Shown here: piece by piece, positions 24,640 through 36,615 of the stretch
Numbering within the stretch: position 1 is the first letter of the stretch
How the letters are laid out: each line of letters opens with the position of its first letter
NCBI GenBank assembly: GCA_008973525.1
Contig: WACJ01000223.1
Location: 124,001 to 188,000 of the forward strand
DNA length: 64,000 nt
Origin: Stenopsyche tienmushanensis
Taxonomy: Eukaryota > Arthropoda > Insecta > Trichoptera > Stenopsychidae
Direction of reading: 5' to 3'
Made by a program: the position numbers and the translations under genes
The notes under the pieces: generated by a model
Told to the model about the DNA's origin: nothing
Seen by the model: the letters and a program-made list of their open reading frames with translations, nothing else
Database searches by the model: none

Positions 24640-26040
24640 AACTTGGTTATAATTAGGGCACATCTGCAACATATTATCGAGGATGAATCGAATCAAAGAT
24701 ACTTTGGTAAATCCAGTAAATAAAATCCAATAAATAAAATCAAAACTACAGCCTTGCGGCTTCGAATCGCTCGCATTATGAAGTAGCACGAAAGCTCTCC
24801 TTAATGGTGAACTATCAAAATGATGAATTAGATGTAGGTGAAGCTCGCTTTTTATTATAGCCTTCTATTTTTACACGAGGTTATCAACTAGCCCGGCGTT
24901 TCCCAAATTTTTTTTATTATACATTGCTCACATTCAACATCGATGTTCATCGATTAATAAGTAATTGAGTGTGTATCAAACGACCGAAAGACATCAAAGC
25001 AAAAGGGATGTCAGCTTTCGAGACGTTCGATCATCGTATAGAGCTTTTATGGACGCACGCAAATTATGATCCATCAAAGCGATAAATACTAATATGTATC
25101 CTCTTCCAATAAAAAAGCTCTGGGGACCCAATTTCATCTTGAGGACCGATTTATGATTTTTTCATGGATGTAAAATAATATGACTTTCGGATGAAGATGA
25201 AAAGCGTAGCTTTTTCGAATAAATTAAATATACTCAAAGCGATTCTCGGTTCAAATATAACTCAGAAAACAGTCCCCTGTATCGATTTTTTTCCATAATT
25301 GATTTTTGAGAATAATGCCAATACTTTTAGTAAAATACAAGGTGCGGCAGGGAAACTACTTTACCTTAAAAATGAATAACAGTATAAAAGATATCGGTTT
25401 AATTATTTTTTCCGTGTTACAGAGGAACATTAAAACTTTAACTGTCGCTTTGGGGCGTGCGTTTCAAATAAGGAAATTTTCCTGTCGCACCCTGATTTGA
25501 TTTTTTTAAATATAATAAATAAAAAATTTAAACGTATCTTTATAGCATGAATAAAAAATTAAACTAATATTTTCCATATTGTTTTTGTTAATCATTTTTT
25601 GAATAAGGTAGTTTCCCTGCTGCGCATTGTATGTAAATAATATAAAAGCACTTGACGCTCTTTTTGCATGGTTTTCAGATAACACGATTAAAACAATGCA
25701 TTTATATAACAAGGCAGGACTATCTATTAATGATTGATAATATAATTCCAATTCAATTATATGCGGAACGTTCAAATATAACCCGGAATTTTGCTTTTTT
25801 TTGAATCACAGACCGACATAAACAGCGCAGCGCATGAAATAATCATTATATATCTGCACAGTTCGCCATCCAAGTACAGCCATGAGTGAATCAAAAATAG
25901 GATATTCTGTTGCGCAACGTGTGATTATTCATTTTCTCATAAACGAAGGCGTATAATCAAGTGCAGTTTTAATGCACTGAGATGCTTATGAACGCCCAAT
26001 TTACAATTCAGAATTAACCCCATGTGACTACCATTCATTG
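24640..26040. other. No host gene recognised; diverged inverted pair at 25306-25775
   Basis: 25306-25500 (plus) and 25775-25506 (minus) encode related peptides ('RQGNYFTLKMNN' and 'QQGNYLIQKMIN', each followed by a similar Ile/Phe-rich stretch) and face each other across 5 bp. This is an old inverted duplication of an unidentified sequence. The rest of the stretch shows nothing. Confidence 0.45.
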
Positions 26041-26048
26041 AATGAGGT

Positions 26049-26300
26049 GTTACATAGGGAGCGGGGATGCTCTGCTCCTGAAGAAGAGCATCCCCCGGGC
26101 GGCTCCCCGCTCCCATGCGCTCTAACCTAATCTAACCCCTTAATGCCTCACATTGTCAATGCGCGTCTTTTGACGGCGCCTTCCATCCAATAGCTCAGCA
26201 TTTTGATCCTTGATTTAACACAAATGTTATATAGGAAGGATTTGACTGCGGGAAGGACGTCTTCCCGCAGTCAAGGCCAACCGCCGAACTTTCGACTCGT
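26049..26300 (-). mobile_element. LTR end fragments with nested palindromes
   Basis: 26049-26075 is an inverted LTR end (TGTTACATAGGGAGCGGGGA). 26057-26114 forms a nested inverted repeat (GGGAGCGGGG ... CCCCGCTCCC, with GGGGATGCTCT / AGAGCATCCCC inside). 26244-26272 is the clearest copy of the LTR hairpin, with perfect 12-bp arms GACTGCGGGAAG / CTTCCCGCAGTC around GACGT. Confidence 0.65.
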
Positions 26301-26402
26301 AAAACACAAATAAATTTGTACAGCCCTTATATAATAAGAACGATTAAATGAAGATAATGCAACGTAAACAGGGTCGTCGATTTGGTCGATTTGTGCCATG
26401 GC

Positions 26403-26485
26403 CGGGGGCCACGTTGTTCAGACGCGGAAATCGCACTCTCTCATTCTCTATGGACGTGTATGCGCACATCTAAATACTCAATTAC
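26403..26485 (+). repeat. Repeat family F copy
   Basis: GGGGCCACGTTGTTCAGACG and TCATTCTCTATGGACGTGTA match 24520-24610 and 30205-30290. Confidence 0.6.
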
Positions 26486-26584
26486 AAGTTTTTGCACCTA
26501 TTGATAATCTGGCAGTTAAGTAACTCAATTGTCTCGGGTTTGAATCCTACAAGAGGTGTGATTTAGATTTTTTTGAACATTTTC

Positions 26585-26935
26585 AAATTAAGACTTTTAA
26601 AAATATACTTTTTTTCAACACGGTTGACATAATATCTCAAGTTTTAATCAATTAATTAATTTCAAATTTTATAAAAACTCTTCTCATATAACCTTCTATC
26701 GTTTCTGCCAGATTTATATCAAAATTTTATTTTTAACCTATTTAAAAAAAAATAAAACTGAAAAAATACGTTTTTTTTTAATTAATGTAATTTTTATTTT
26801 TTTGAGGGTAGAGACTATAGCGACATCTTTATTAATTAAGAATATTTTTTATTTATTTTATTTTATAAGACTAAAAGTGTTAAAATCCTGTCAACCAGAA
26901 TACGCCTTTATTTTATCTCTTAAACTTAACCGCGT
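26585..26935 (+). repeat. Repeat family I copy
   Basis: TTTTCAACACGGTTGACATA, ACCTTCTATCGTTTCTGCCA, GATTTATATC and CAACCAGAATACGCC follow the order of the 12180-12665 element, with an insertion or expansion of T and A runs. Confidence 0.6.
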
Positions 26936-26939
26936 TGGA

Positions 26940-27642
26940 CATTTGCGCGATTTATGCAAATACCGCGCAAAACTATAAAAGTCAAAAATATCCAAATTAT
27001 GTCGTTTTTATTGCATTATTTAATTTAATTTAATCGCAACCCCCGAGGGCTTTAGCCCCGGGCTTACACAATGCTCCTGGCCGAATTATTTTTACAATGT
27101 CTGTGACAAATCCCGTTTGATTTAATGCGGTATTCGTATACAGAGCCGGGTCTCCGCATCTAACAAAGGGCCAAATATGGCTTTTCAGATATGGCTTTCT
27201 TATCATAATGTAGGATCTCCATACAGAGCTTTTGATGTACGCATTGCGACATGCAGTTTAGTAGAGCCGTGACCTATTGAGCAAGCACGACCTATGAATA
27301 TTTAACAGCAATCTTCGTCGTTTTTCGAATGTGGAACATCCCTGTCGGTGGACGGCCAAACTTCTACGGGGCGCTCTTCTTTACCGACGCATCAATCAAG
27401 CGCGACACAAGGGGTAGCCACCCTTGATAAGAGGCATCTATCGGTCGATTATGGAGTGCGTACGGATTTGCATGTATGAAAGTTTCGGTCGAAATATACG
27501 CATTGTTTGAGACAAAGGGCGTCGAGCCGTTTTAATAAAAGGGAGGCTGTATAAAGCCTCGTTTTGGGGGTGTAAAAATTTCATTCGGGACTCGTTAGCT
27601 GGAAACAATAAAGGCGTGCGTAAAAAAAGGGACGTTACTCAC
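26940..27642. other. Probable start of a host intron; no other feature
   Basis: This is immediately downstream (minus) of the putative exon at 27714-27643, so it would be the start of its first intron. It is CpG-richer than average and holds an imperfect hairpin (ACAAGGGGTAGCCACCCTTG, 27398-27417). No further exon was recognised. Confidence 0.35.
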
Positions 27643-27714
27643 CTCCTTTTCGCTGGCACTGGCATCCACGTTGTTGTTATTGTTGTTCCCGTGTTTTAAG
27701 GCACTGTTCTCCAT
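27643..27714 (-). CDS. Putative first coding exon of an unidentified host gene
   Basis: The minus strand reads ATG at 27714, 24 codons (MENSALKHG, a run of six Asn, then VDASASEKE), then GAG|GTGAGT, a consensus 5' splice donor at 27642. The ATG has G at -3 and G at +4. The Asn run and Ser/Glu-rich tail are typical of disordered insect N-termini. The segment is not part of any repeat family I recognised. The following exons should lie at lower coordinates, but none could be identified, so the intron may be very long. I do not recognise the protein. Confidence 0.45.
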
Positions 27715-28480
27715 TACGACAGTCATCAGAGATTTATGTAAATATTTTTATAAAAATAAATTTTTATTAAAACTTTTAGATCAATGGCTGATCTGGAGTC
27801 GACCGCCGACGCTCATCTCCTGTTTGCTTATATACCGAATTACTTGTAAAACATTCACATTTATCCTCTATCATTTAACATAGGATTTCAATGTATCTTT
27901 CACAACAATTTTTACAATAGCCACTTTTACGGTAACATTTTTTAATGATTTTTATACGACAGATTTGGCTGCGCGCCTTTTCCGCGATCATCGATCTGTG
28001 TGGTTTATAGTCTCAGTTCGATTCGATTATTTTATTGCTATGGAATTATTATTAGATAAATTGACATTATGTAAAACACTTGGATTGCTTTAGCAGATTT
28101 ATCCACTTTCTTGTTGTCACAGCCTCCCGCTCCAATGGACCTGGAATGTATATATTTTATACATGGGCGTGTGTCGACTATTTGACTAAAAGTTGTGAAC
28201 TTTATCAATATTTTAGTCTTTGCATATTGCGCCTGTGGAACTTTTGAGCCGCGCTGTTGCCCTGAAAACATAAATTTAAATAATCCATCAAACGAATTGC
28301 CCATTTCGAAAGCGCCTTGCCTAATTAATGAAATGTGGCCAAAATAATCACTATACACACCGAAATTTCAAAATCCTTCCATCATACCCCAAAGCGAAAT
28401 GATATGGGAATGATTCAAAAGTTTTAATCATATTTTTATGCCAAAAACCATGTCATAATTTAACAAATCAGATAAACCTA
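27715..28480. other. Upstream of the putative exon; possible leader
   Basis: This would hold the 5' leader or promoter of the 27714 gene. A good acceptor-like TTTATGTTTTCAG on the minus strand precedes 28252, but the sequence after it has an early stop in each useful frame, so a 5'-UTR exon is possible and a coding exon is not supported. Confidence 0.3.
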
Positions 28481-28484
28481 ATAG

Positions 28485-28790
28485 TTGAATATGATTGAAA
28501 ATTTGGACATGAGAAAGCTGTGCGCAAGACGAGTGCCGCGGTTACTCACAATGCAAAATAAACGACGTCGTGAGGATGTTTCAATCGAGCGTTTGGCGAT
28601 GTTTCACAGCGTTTATTGGTCTTACTATCCGGGACCGCCAACAGAAGTACACGATAAGATGCAAAACCGAATTTAAATATCACTAAAAGAGGAAGGAATG
28701 ACTATAAGGACCGTTGTGCTCAACCGGTCCGCCTTTCGGACCGCTGTTACGACGAATGAGCGCCTCGCGATCGGACGCCATGGTCGAATA
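28485..28790 (+). pseudogene. mariner N-terminal relic (M2) followed by a hairpin X unit
   Basis: 28485-28615 reads 'NLDMRKLCARRVPRLLTMQN' then 'KRRREDVSIE', the irritans-type mariner block 'LDMRKLCAKWVPR.LT..QK'. From about 28628 a diverged TIR-like word is followed by AAAACCGAATTTAAATATC (shared with 2140-2158) and hairpin X, ACCGGTCCGCCTTTCGGACC (28724-28743), then GACGAATGAGCGCCTCGCGA. Confidence 0.75.
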
Positions 28791-28959
28791 TATTCACATA
28801 ACATACTCTGCGTCCATGAACGAATCTCATTATGGACACAGATAAAGAATAGTTCAAATTGTTTCCCCGTGCAGATTTAGTTCCCAGCAGATTTAGATTC
28901 AGTTCAGATTTAAATTCCGCAGATTATTTTCTTTTTTAAAACTTGAAAAAAATGGCTGT

Positions 28960-29222
28960 GGTAAAAGATTCGCTAACAAAGAAGAGATGGAGTCGAGAGA
29001 GAGATCTGGCTGCAGGAGGGACGACTTCCCGCAGCCTAGGCTAACCGACGACTCTCCCGACTCCTGACTCCCGCCTCCCGCCTCCTGCGCGTCACATCCC
29101 AACCGGCAACGGTGCACGCGCAAGAAACGATCCGTCGGTACGCAGGTGCAATGTCTGCGTAGGGCCACAAGAGATGGCGCTGTTAAAATAACACATTGCA
29201 CCTGAAGAGAGACGAAAGATGT
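28960..29222 (-). mobile_element. LTR copy (family A)
   Basis: On the minus strand: AGGTGCAATGTGTTATTTTA, ACAGCGCCATCTCTTGTGGC, GCACCGTTGCCGGTTGGGAT, GAGAGTCGTCGGTTAGCCTA, then the hairpin region 29036-29008. 5' and 3' ends were not located. Confidence 0.7.
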
Positions 29223-29224
29223 CC

Positions 29225-29315
29225 TAATGAAAAGTGATCCTATTTGAGTACACCATTATGGGTCCTAAATGTATCGATTTTAAGCTGGCTCAAATGTCTT
29301 TATTTATTATTAATC
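29225..29315 (+). repeat. Repeat family G copy
   Basis: AAAAGTGATCCTATTTGAGT, GGGTCCTAAATGTATCGATT and GGCTCAAATGTCTTTATTTA match 38365-38450 and 55690-55780. At 29.2 and 38.4 kb it abuts an LTR fragment. Confidence 0.6.
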
Positions 29316-29319
29316 CCCT

Positions 29320-30204
29320 AAAGAGTTAAGACAATGTGTTGTGTTCCAATTCCAGTGAATCAGAAAGAGCATTCTTACACGTTGAGCTCGGAGACAGACA
29401 GAGACGGAGAGTGTCTTGCACGTTGAATTTGGTGATAAACAGAGATGGAGATAGTATGTTGCGTACATCGTACGTTTATATAGATCGTCAACCTAAATTT
29501 ACCGACTAATAATGATGTGTGAATTTACTTGAAGAAATGACCGAATATTATGTGCTATTGACTTATAATTAATTTATGTACAAGATTCATACACGCTGCG
29601 GTGGTCCTGACAGATAATTATAAACAGCCATTAAAAATTGATTTGATTCCCTAACAACAGAGAGTAAAATATATTTAAGAACTTGAATAGATACAAATCA
29701 GAAGTCTTTTATAAATTTGATTTTTCGTGGATCAAAATTGAATCCCGTAAATTTGAGGGTGACATTAAATATCGATCGGCAATTTACTGAATGCAGCAGC
29801 TATGAAGAAAGAGTAAGTAGAGCGTTAGGGGTTAAACTGGGGTGTGGGGTTGGTCGACCGCAAATCCTCACCTTCCAAGACTTCCACCCCTAGAGAATTG
29901 TGCTAAGTGTTTGAAGACACTTTTCCTTATTTACATCACCTGGCGTTGCATTTAAGCACTTTAATACCAGCCCGTAAATTCGAAATACTCAAGCATTAAT
30001 TCAATTTTATTTGCAAACGCGGATTTTCCCAATAAAACGTTTCCTAATCCTTACGGCGACCATTAATTCTAAATATCGACAATCAAAATCCCAATGAAGG
30101 CATCTGCTTAATTCCACTGTTACATAGATTTTATATCCATATTTAACTACAAGGAAATATATATTGTAGTTTAATTTCGCTGTGTTGATTAATTTGCACT
30201 GTAG
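29320..30204. other. Old repeat debris, no gene
   Basis: 29335-29470 contains two similar units around TCTTRCACGTTGAR.TTGGTGA and weakly matches 4590-4680. 29545-29625 resembles part of family J. 29650-30200 shows nothing. Confidence 0.4.
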
Positions 30205-30330
30205 TCGGGGGCCACGTTGTTCAGGCGCGGAAATCGCACCCTTTCATTCTCTATGGCCGTATATGCGCACAGCCAAATACTCAGCTACAAGCATGGGACG
30301 GATAAACAGCACAGCTGTTAAGAGATTCCA
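30205..30330 (+). repeat. Repeat family F copy
   Basis: GGGGGCCACGTTGTTCAGGC, CTTTCATTCTCTATGGCCGT, ATATGCGCACAGCCAAATAC and ACGGATAAACAGCACAGCTG extend the family beyond the 26.4 kb copy and match 24520-24630. Confidence 0.6.
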
Positions 30331-30631
30331 CGATCACATTTGGTTATCTTATTATATTTGTCTTCTATCAAATCCAGATTGATTGAAGCTCATCTTGGGT
30401 CAATTTTAAAAGTAATCACGGCTAGCAATATTTTCTCCCAAGTATAAAAACAGGAGTAGATAAAAAAATGCAAAGCATCACGAAGAAATAATTAAATTGT
30501 CCTTGTCGTTTTTATATCTGTACATTTCGGGATAAACCTACCTTTCTATGAAAATTTTAAGCGTATTAATAATGGATTTTTTGATATTTTACTATACTTA
30601 TATTATTTGAAAAAGTGCAAATAAAAAAATG

Positions 30632-30832
30632 GCAAAGTTTTATCGCAATCGAATGAACGGTATGGCAGCGCATTAAATACGGACAAACAAACATTACTTT
30701 TTATATATTAGATATGCTTATGTTACTCGCGAGATCTTGATCAATAAATGGATGAAGTTTTATGGCAATCCGATGAACGATATGGCAGCGCATTTCGAAC
30801 GAACAAAACCCAATTCATTTTTATATATTAGA
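30632..30832 (+). repeat. Two direct repeats offset by 120 bp
   Basis: TTTTATCGCAATCGAATGAA / TTTTATGGCAATCCGATGAA and GGTATGGCAGCGCAT / GATATGGCAGCGCAT, each then TTTTTATATATTAGA, lie exactly 120 bp apart. A related word (CGTAATCGGATGAATGGTAT) occurs in family J at 24299. Confidence 0.7.
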
Positions 30833-31549
30833 AAGATAACAAAATCAAGTTTTTTTGCTATAATAGACATATTTCATGTCTCGCATAATAAAGATATGGG
30901 GGTTAAAATACTTATTACATATTAAATAGGATGGATCATTTTCTGTAAGGCTATAATAAAATTAGGATCATGACAATAATTATTATATTGAATCAAAATC
31001 TATTTGTTCTTTTATTGATATTTAAACATGTTTACATCTGAAAATAGCCACAGGATAAACTTATGAATTTCATCCCTCTGGATATATGAGCTATATCCAG
31101 AGGAATAACGCTTTTTCATGGGTCATTAAAATTTTCCTAGAAAATATACATTGTCATTGGGGAAAAATTTTCCAGCGATGAAAGCCTCGTTTGCTCGACT
31201 GGCTGTGAAATGGTTCGATTTGCAATACAATTAGTCATCGTGGCAGTGCGTGTTGGACGCTTTACAAAATCTTCTGTGTTACAAAGTACGTACAAGGGAA
31301 GCATAAAAATTGTTACATGTTAAGGGTTGTTTTTATAATGGACGTGTATCGTTCGGAAGTGACGCCGAGCGAAAGAATCTCGTGCAATTCACTCACAAGG
31401 AAAACAGCCTTGACTGACAAATTGGTCAATTTTATATATTCAAAATGACAATGGCAATTTTATAAATTGATCATAAACAAATTTGCGCATCGATTGAGCG
31501 TAAATCGATGGATGCCGCACGAATTGATGCAACTACATGATATTTCAAT

Positions 31550-32215
31550 AGAAACGCTCTAAGTTTGTTTGATTATAACGACCTTATTATTAAAGAAATA
31601 TTTATTAAATTGATTATAAATTATTTAATAAAGTATGGCAAATTATTATAAAATATTTTAATGTTGAAAAATGTATTTAAATCTTGCCAAAAAATGTTTC
31701 GCCAAAAAAATTAATTTTCAGCGATGAGGTCCATTTTTTGATGAATGGATATATTTATTGGAGTCTAAACTGAATAATTTGGATGGCAATAATATGTGAT
31801 TTTAATAAGATGACGTTATGAGCCATATAGCGCATGCCATGATGGACATTCAGCACGAGTGATTTGAAGCATTAATAAGCCGTGATCGATATTGTGCGAT
31901 TTAATACGTTTAGACGTCTTTTTTTATTTTTTTATTTAAACATTAGGTGTTTGCGTATAAATTGTAAATAATTGATGTTTTCAAATTTAAAATAATATAT
32001 GTCATCCAGCAAATTCAGTCAGATTTATGCGATAAAAGCATCGAAAATTAAGCTTACTGAATATGTACTCCCAAGCAAAATTAGGGCAGATATTTGAATA
32101 ATTATATATTTAATATTTAATGCCATTATATAGGCTTTTAAATAAAAATAAAATTAATTGAATATTTTAAATGCAATTTGTTTTATTTGCATTCAAAAGT
32201 CGAGCGTTGTAAAAG
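31550..32215 (+). repeat. Repeat family D, split long copy
   Basis: Left part 31555-31640 (GTTTGATTATAACGACCTTA), middle 31810-31910 (ATGCCATGATGGACATTCAG, ATATTGTGCGATTTAATACG) and right part 32095-32210 (TTAATATTTAATGCCATTAT, TTTATTTGCATTCAAAAGTC) follow the order of 5083-5375. About 370 bp of extra sequence is present, so insertions occurred after transposition. Confidence 0.6.
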
Positions 32216-32219
32216 AAAC

Positions 32220-34204
32220 GATCGCGTATAATTATAAAGTGATCAAATTACAAAGTAAAATTCAGCAATAATTTCGAAACAGCTTGATAAGGACACGTCT
32301 GAATAATTATAAAAATAAAAAATGCAAAATCTCACGTCACGTGAAAAGCATGTAAAACGAACGCGACGTAATTATACCACTCTATGAAAATTAAAATGAA
32401 AATTCCAACAACGCACATCATCAATTATGGATGTATATATGTTCGGATGGATGGATTAAATCCAAATTTATTCGCTTGTTCAGGGATTTTTTTTAATTTC
32501 AGTCCACTCAAAGGCTTTATGTACGAGTCTTTGAATACCTACACAGGGAAAATTTCTTTTGTGACGGTCGAAAAACCCTTTTAAATGGGTTTTCTTCGCG
32601 CTAAAATTTCGCTTGGATCAAATTCCACGACTTGAAAGAATTTATTTTAACTCACCCCTTTGTATTTTCCATCAGGATTACAAATTGCATCCGAATTATA
32701 TCATAATGTTTAATTGCAAAATTCGCATTCCGACAAAGACCTAATTGAATTTCCAACAAATTTGATTATATTAACATTGTTTAAATTTTTTTATGCGTAC
32801 TCAGAGCTTCGCCTGGTCATTTTCTATTGATGCAATACAATAAATATGACAGAATTAAGTCCTGCGAATTTTTAAATTTTAATTTTGCCGCAATGCTCAT
32901 TTTTTTATTGACCTATATTCTTACGAGCCCCTATGCATTATGATGTTTTTTTTGTTGTTGTAGGACGATTTGCATTCGAGCCCTTACAGCGCCGTAGTAT
33001 ATTTTAAGGGTCGTTATGGAGGCACGACTGGGGAAAAATCGCGTCGAACCTTATCTGGAATTAAAATTGAAATTTCGCCAGGCGGTGATTCTGAGGAGCC
33101 GAGGACCCCGGGGGCGAATCTCGGATTAATAGGCCATTTATTACAACATGTGCTAAATTTTAATGACGTATTACGGTCAAGGTCACCCACCCCTGGCGAA
33201 ATTCGCCCGGAGATTTGAACGCTGGGCGCTTTTGAAAAATGCAGCTTCGTTGAGTGACCGCACGGTCACGCAACTCGAACGACGTCATAGAATTTATCCC
33301 ATATGAAAAAATGATCACGAGCTTCGGGCCGAATTTCGTTATTAAAAAACTTTCACAGTCACGTATTTCATCGGGCGCTCAAAATTATACAGGGGGTCGT
33401 TTTCCACGAATACGCGTGGAAAACCCCGAATTTTCCGACCTTTCCGTCGTCAAAAATGAATTTATGAAGCACATTCGGAATGATGATGATGTCGTTCATG
33501 ATTTCGAAATCAAAAAACAATCGAAATTATTGATCGTATCGGATTTAATTTTGATTTGAAAAAATAATCAAGGCGTCGAAATGCGGCGTATGTTTTCGCT
33601 TGGCGAATCGTTTTCATTCAGGTTTTTCATCGCATATCGACTGTCGTCATGGTTTTGGCTTATCAATAATCGACTTCATTTGTATTCGCATTTGGGCATT
33701 GGGAATATTTTCATGAATGATTCCTGCACAACTATAAATTCAGCATTACATTTGCGTGCAAATTTGATAATTTTGTTTAAATAAATTCGAATTTAAACCA
33801 ATAATTCTATTGAAATAGATCATTATACCATTCAAATTATGCATCATCATAAAAACTATCAATTTTTTTAAATATATATCGAATTATTAACATTTTTGCA
33901 TTTATAATCGCTCGATGAAACAATTTATATTTGATGTTTTTGTTAGGTCACTTTTTTATATGGAAATAATTTTGCATTATTTTATGATATGAATCACTAT
34001 GGAGTGCTATTTTTTGGCATAAATCGAAGCTTGAGGATTGATTCGATGCGAATTTAATCGATTCGGATGTATTTAGTTATGATTTAAATTTTCCCGCCGA
34101 AATGAGAGCGAGAGTGATGGCGCTCCTGACGTTGCGAATGATGCGACACTTGGGGTATGATGAAATGAGACGATGCAAAAATCACAAATGATGTATCAAT
34201 CGGT
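32220..34204. other. No gene recognised; two open frames at 32955-33559
   Basis: Plus frames 32970-33218 and 33254-33559 sit in a GC- and CpG-richer stretch. A TTTGTTGTTGTAG acceptor-like tract precedes 32963. 33403-33425 forms a hairpin (TTTTCCACG / CGTGGAAAA). No protein family recognised; could be an unannotated exon or chance. Confidence 0.35.
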
Positions 34205-34460
34205 GTTTACATGTGTGTTATTTTCCTGGCGAGGGTGCAGTCACTAGTTAGAGCGGCCAGTGTGGGGGCAGCGACGGCGTCGGTGTTGGCGGTGCACGGC
34301 TCGGGGCGGCGGTGCCGACTGAGGAGCAGCTGCCGCAGTGGCCCCCACACCACCTCACCACCACACTGCACCACTCCACGTCCCACCCACCCCATACCGC
34401 CCCATATCCACCCACACCCACCCCCCATATCCATACGCACCACGCAGCAAAGATGACACC
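34205..34460. repeat. CpG-dense then CCAC-rich low-complexity tract
   Basis: 34230-34340 is GC-rich. 34340-34445 is built of CCCAC, CCACC and CATAC words on the plus strand. Open frames in all phases here are compositional. Confidence 0.7.
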
Positions 34461-35869
34461 GACCCTCAAATATTACATCCCCTATTCAGCAGCGATTCAA
34501 AAAAAACTTACCCTGCACGTGGACCATATTTGCATAAATTAACTATTCAAAAACGCCAAACTATCACGGATATCTTCGCAATAATGATTCACATGGATTC
34601 TTCAACTTCAGGCCTTCAAATGAAGGCCCACATGCTGAAAATTTATAATGCGTCATTCCTCAACAACTATCCCAATTTAACATCAAAAATTAGACGTCCC
34701 CCCGTAAAAGAACGGCGTATTATGTTGGAAGCATGAGCATTTGTCTTCCGATGACTGCCGTCTTGCTTCCACGTCCCTAATAATCCTAAAAGCTTCCGCA
34801 TAAAAAAAGCTCCAAAGGAATGACACAAAATCAAAAGGCAAGAATTGTTCCATATTTTCCATCCATGACGATAAATATACACACATTTCTCCGAGATTTA
34901 TAAACGTATAAGTTTCATACAAGACTTAGCATTATTGGCACTGTTATATCTTCCCCCCTTTTTTTTCTACAAAAACTGCGCACAAATCTATTACATATTC
35001 GCTCGAATACACGGAGCTCAAATGTCGGTCTAAATGATTAAAATAATCCAATTTAATTATTTATTTATATGGCGCGTAAAAAAGTACTTTTTTGAGTATC
35101 GCGATTTTATTCATTTTTAAACAAACTATGATCAAAAGATAAATAAATCAACGGCGCAATATTGCATTTACAAGTAGTTCTTACGTGGAACAAGAGCAAG
35201 AAATTCCCCAGCGACAGATTTGTCCAGGATCTTTTATTTAGGTTAAATAGGGAGAGAAAAAAAGCAACACATCCACCCACCCGAAAAAAGGATGCCACAC
35301 CAAAGTTGCGCTACAGGGCTTGCTTGAAGAATGCTCATCAAAAATTACAGATTTTCACTATAAAATGCTTCGTTTTGTAATCGAAAGATAATGTATTAAT
35401 ATAGCCAAGAGTGTAAAAACTTAATATAAGATATATACCATGTATATATTAGGGGTATCGAATATTATTCGCGTATTTTAAGTTATTAAGCTATTGTTCA
35501 ACGTTGTTTTTGGACAACAGATTTTTTTATTGCTAAGGTTAAAATGTCCAAAACCACAAACCACAGAAACTTAAATATAAAAATAGAAGCTCAAGGGATG
35601 AAACGATGCACTAGAAGTTAGCCTGGGATCTAATTAAAGACTGGGATCACATTGGGACAATTTAAAATAAATCGGCAAAACGAATAGAATGGGTGCTATG
35701 GGTAGGATGGGTACTACACGCCTTTATCGGACACAACAATGTTTGAATGCTTTCCCCTATTTTTTTATTTTGGTCAAAGTAGTTTAATATGATGCTCACA
35801 ACAATGAATTTTTGGATGTTTTTGTTGAATGAGAGTCCATTATGCAACTGGATTTTTATTAATTACGTA
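34461..35869. other. No gene recognised
   Basis: Short open frames on both strands overlap one another and show no recognisable motif. No repeat matches noticed. Confidence 0.4.
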
Positions 35870-36034
35870 GAGTGGGCGAAATGTCGGTCCGGTGGTGACA
35901 CGCAGAGGGGTGGGAGTCGATAGGATAGGTGGGATGCGACACAAAACAAGAATAAACCCACGTGCGGGCGCAACCATCTCGGAGAACACGCAGGAGCTGG
36001 TAACGGTCTAGACGCTTCACGTTACATTGGTGTC
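35870..36034 (+). mobile_element. LTR 3' part with primer-binding site
   Basis: GTCCGGTGGTGACACGCAGA, AATAAACCCACGTGCGGGCG, CAACCATCTCGGAG and an end TTCACGTTACA are followed by TGGTGTCAGAA at 36028. The primer site is diverged after the first 11 bases. Confidence 0.65.
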
Positions 36035-36059
36035 AGAAACGACGGGTCGTGTATAAGCC

Positions 36060-36540
36060 GAGTTGTTCTAGATGAACGCCGGGTGAGTGTTAGACTCCAC
36101 GATGCTCACCCATAAAAACTAAAGAGGGGGGGGCAAACGGTCGAACTCCAGGGACAATGATGTGGAATTGAGATACGCGACCTTGTCGGGTTGCTCATTT
36201 TTTCCCTACGGGAGGGAAATCTTGGATAAGACAGCCTGGGGGTTAACGGCCTCAGGATAGTGTCAGATTCTTAATGACTAAACCCTTCCCTTGTCCGCCA
36301 AAGGTCGCAGTTCTCTTTGCTCACCATCATGCTGTGGACCATGTCTTCGACTTTGAGCTCAGCTACCCCGAGTGCTTGTTTCAGCGTGTTTCTCTGGGGC
36401 GTCCAAGCCTCACAGTCATCAATGGTGTGTTGAGCGTCTTCAACTTCCGCAAGCAGCCGTGGCCCTTCAGTACATCAGTACGCCCAAATCTGGACGCTTG
36501 GAAACCGTGGCGTAACTACTAATTGGCTAGCTTAGGTGAC
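36060..36540 (-). pseudogene. R1-like retrotransposon 3' end, antisense to the adjacent LTR
   Basis: The minus strand from about 36500 matches the R1-like C-terminal coding at 60060-60240, with a 60-bp internal deletion that removes the zinc-knuckle start. The 3' UTR word GGGTTTAGTCATTAAGAATCTGAC is shared with 60405-60440. It then ends in the 3' hairpin block at 36117-36079. No intact frame. Confidence 0.7.
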
Positions 36541-36615
36541 GCCTAGGGGATGTAACCGTCTAATCTGTGTATAAATAAATAGAGTACATATATGTTTTTC
36601 AAATTTTTATATTAA

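Noticed and set aside
26500..26560. tRNA-like T-loop (GGGTTTGAATCCTAC) with short pairing ends
   Set aside because: The T stem pairs only partly and no cloverleaf forms; at best a decayed tRNA-derived fragment.
28195..28252. Possible coding exon after a good acceptor on minus
   Set aside because: It reaches a stop after about 18 codons and has no donor, so coding function is not supported.
32955..33218. Exon after TTTGTTGTTGTAG acceptor-like tract
   Set aside because: No convincing donor or homolog; kept only as an unexplained open stretch.
34205..34736. Several 70-130 codon frames
   Set aside because: They follow the CCAC-rich low-complexity tract in all phases and show no conserved motif.
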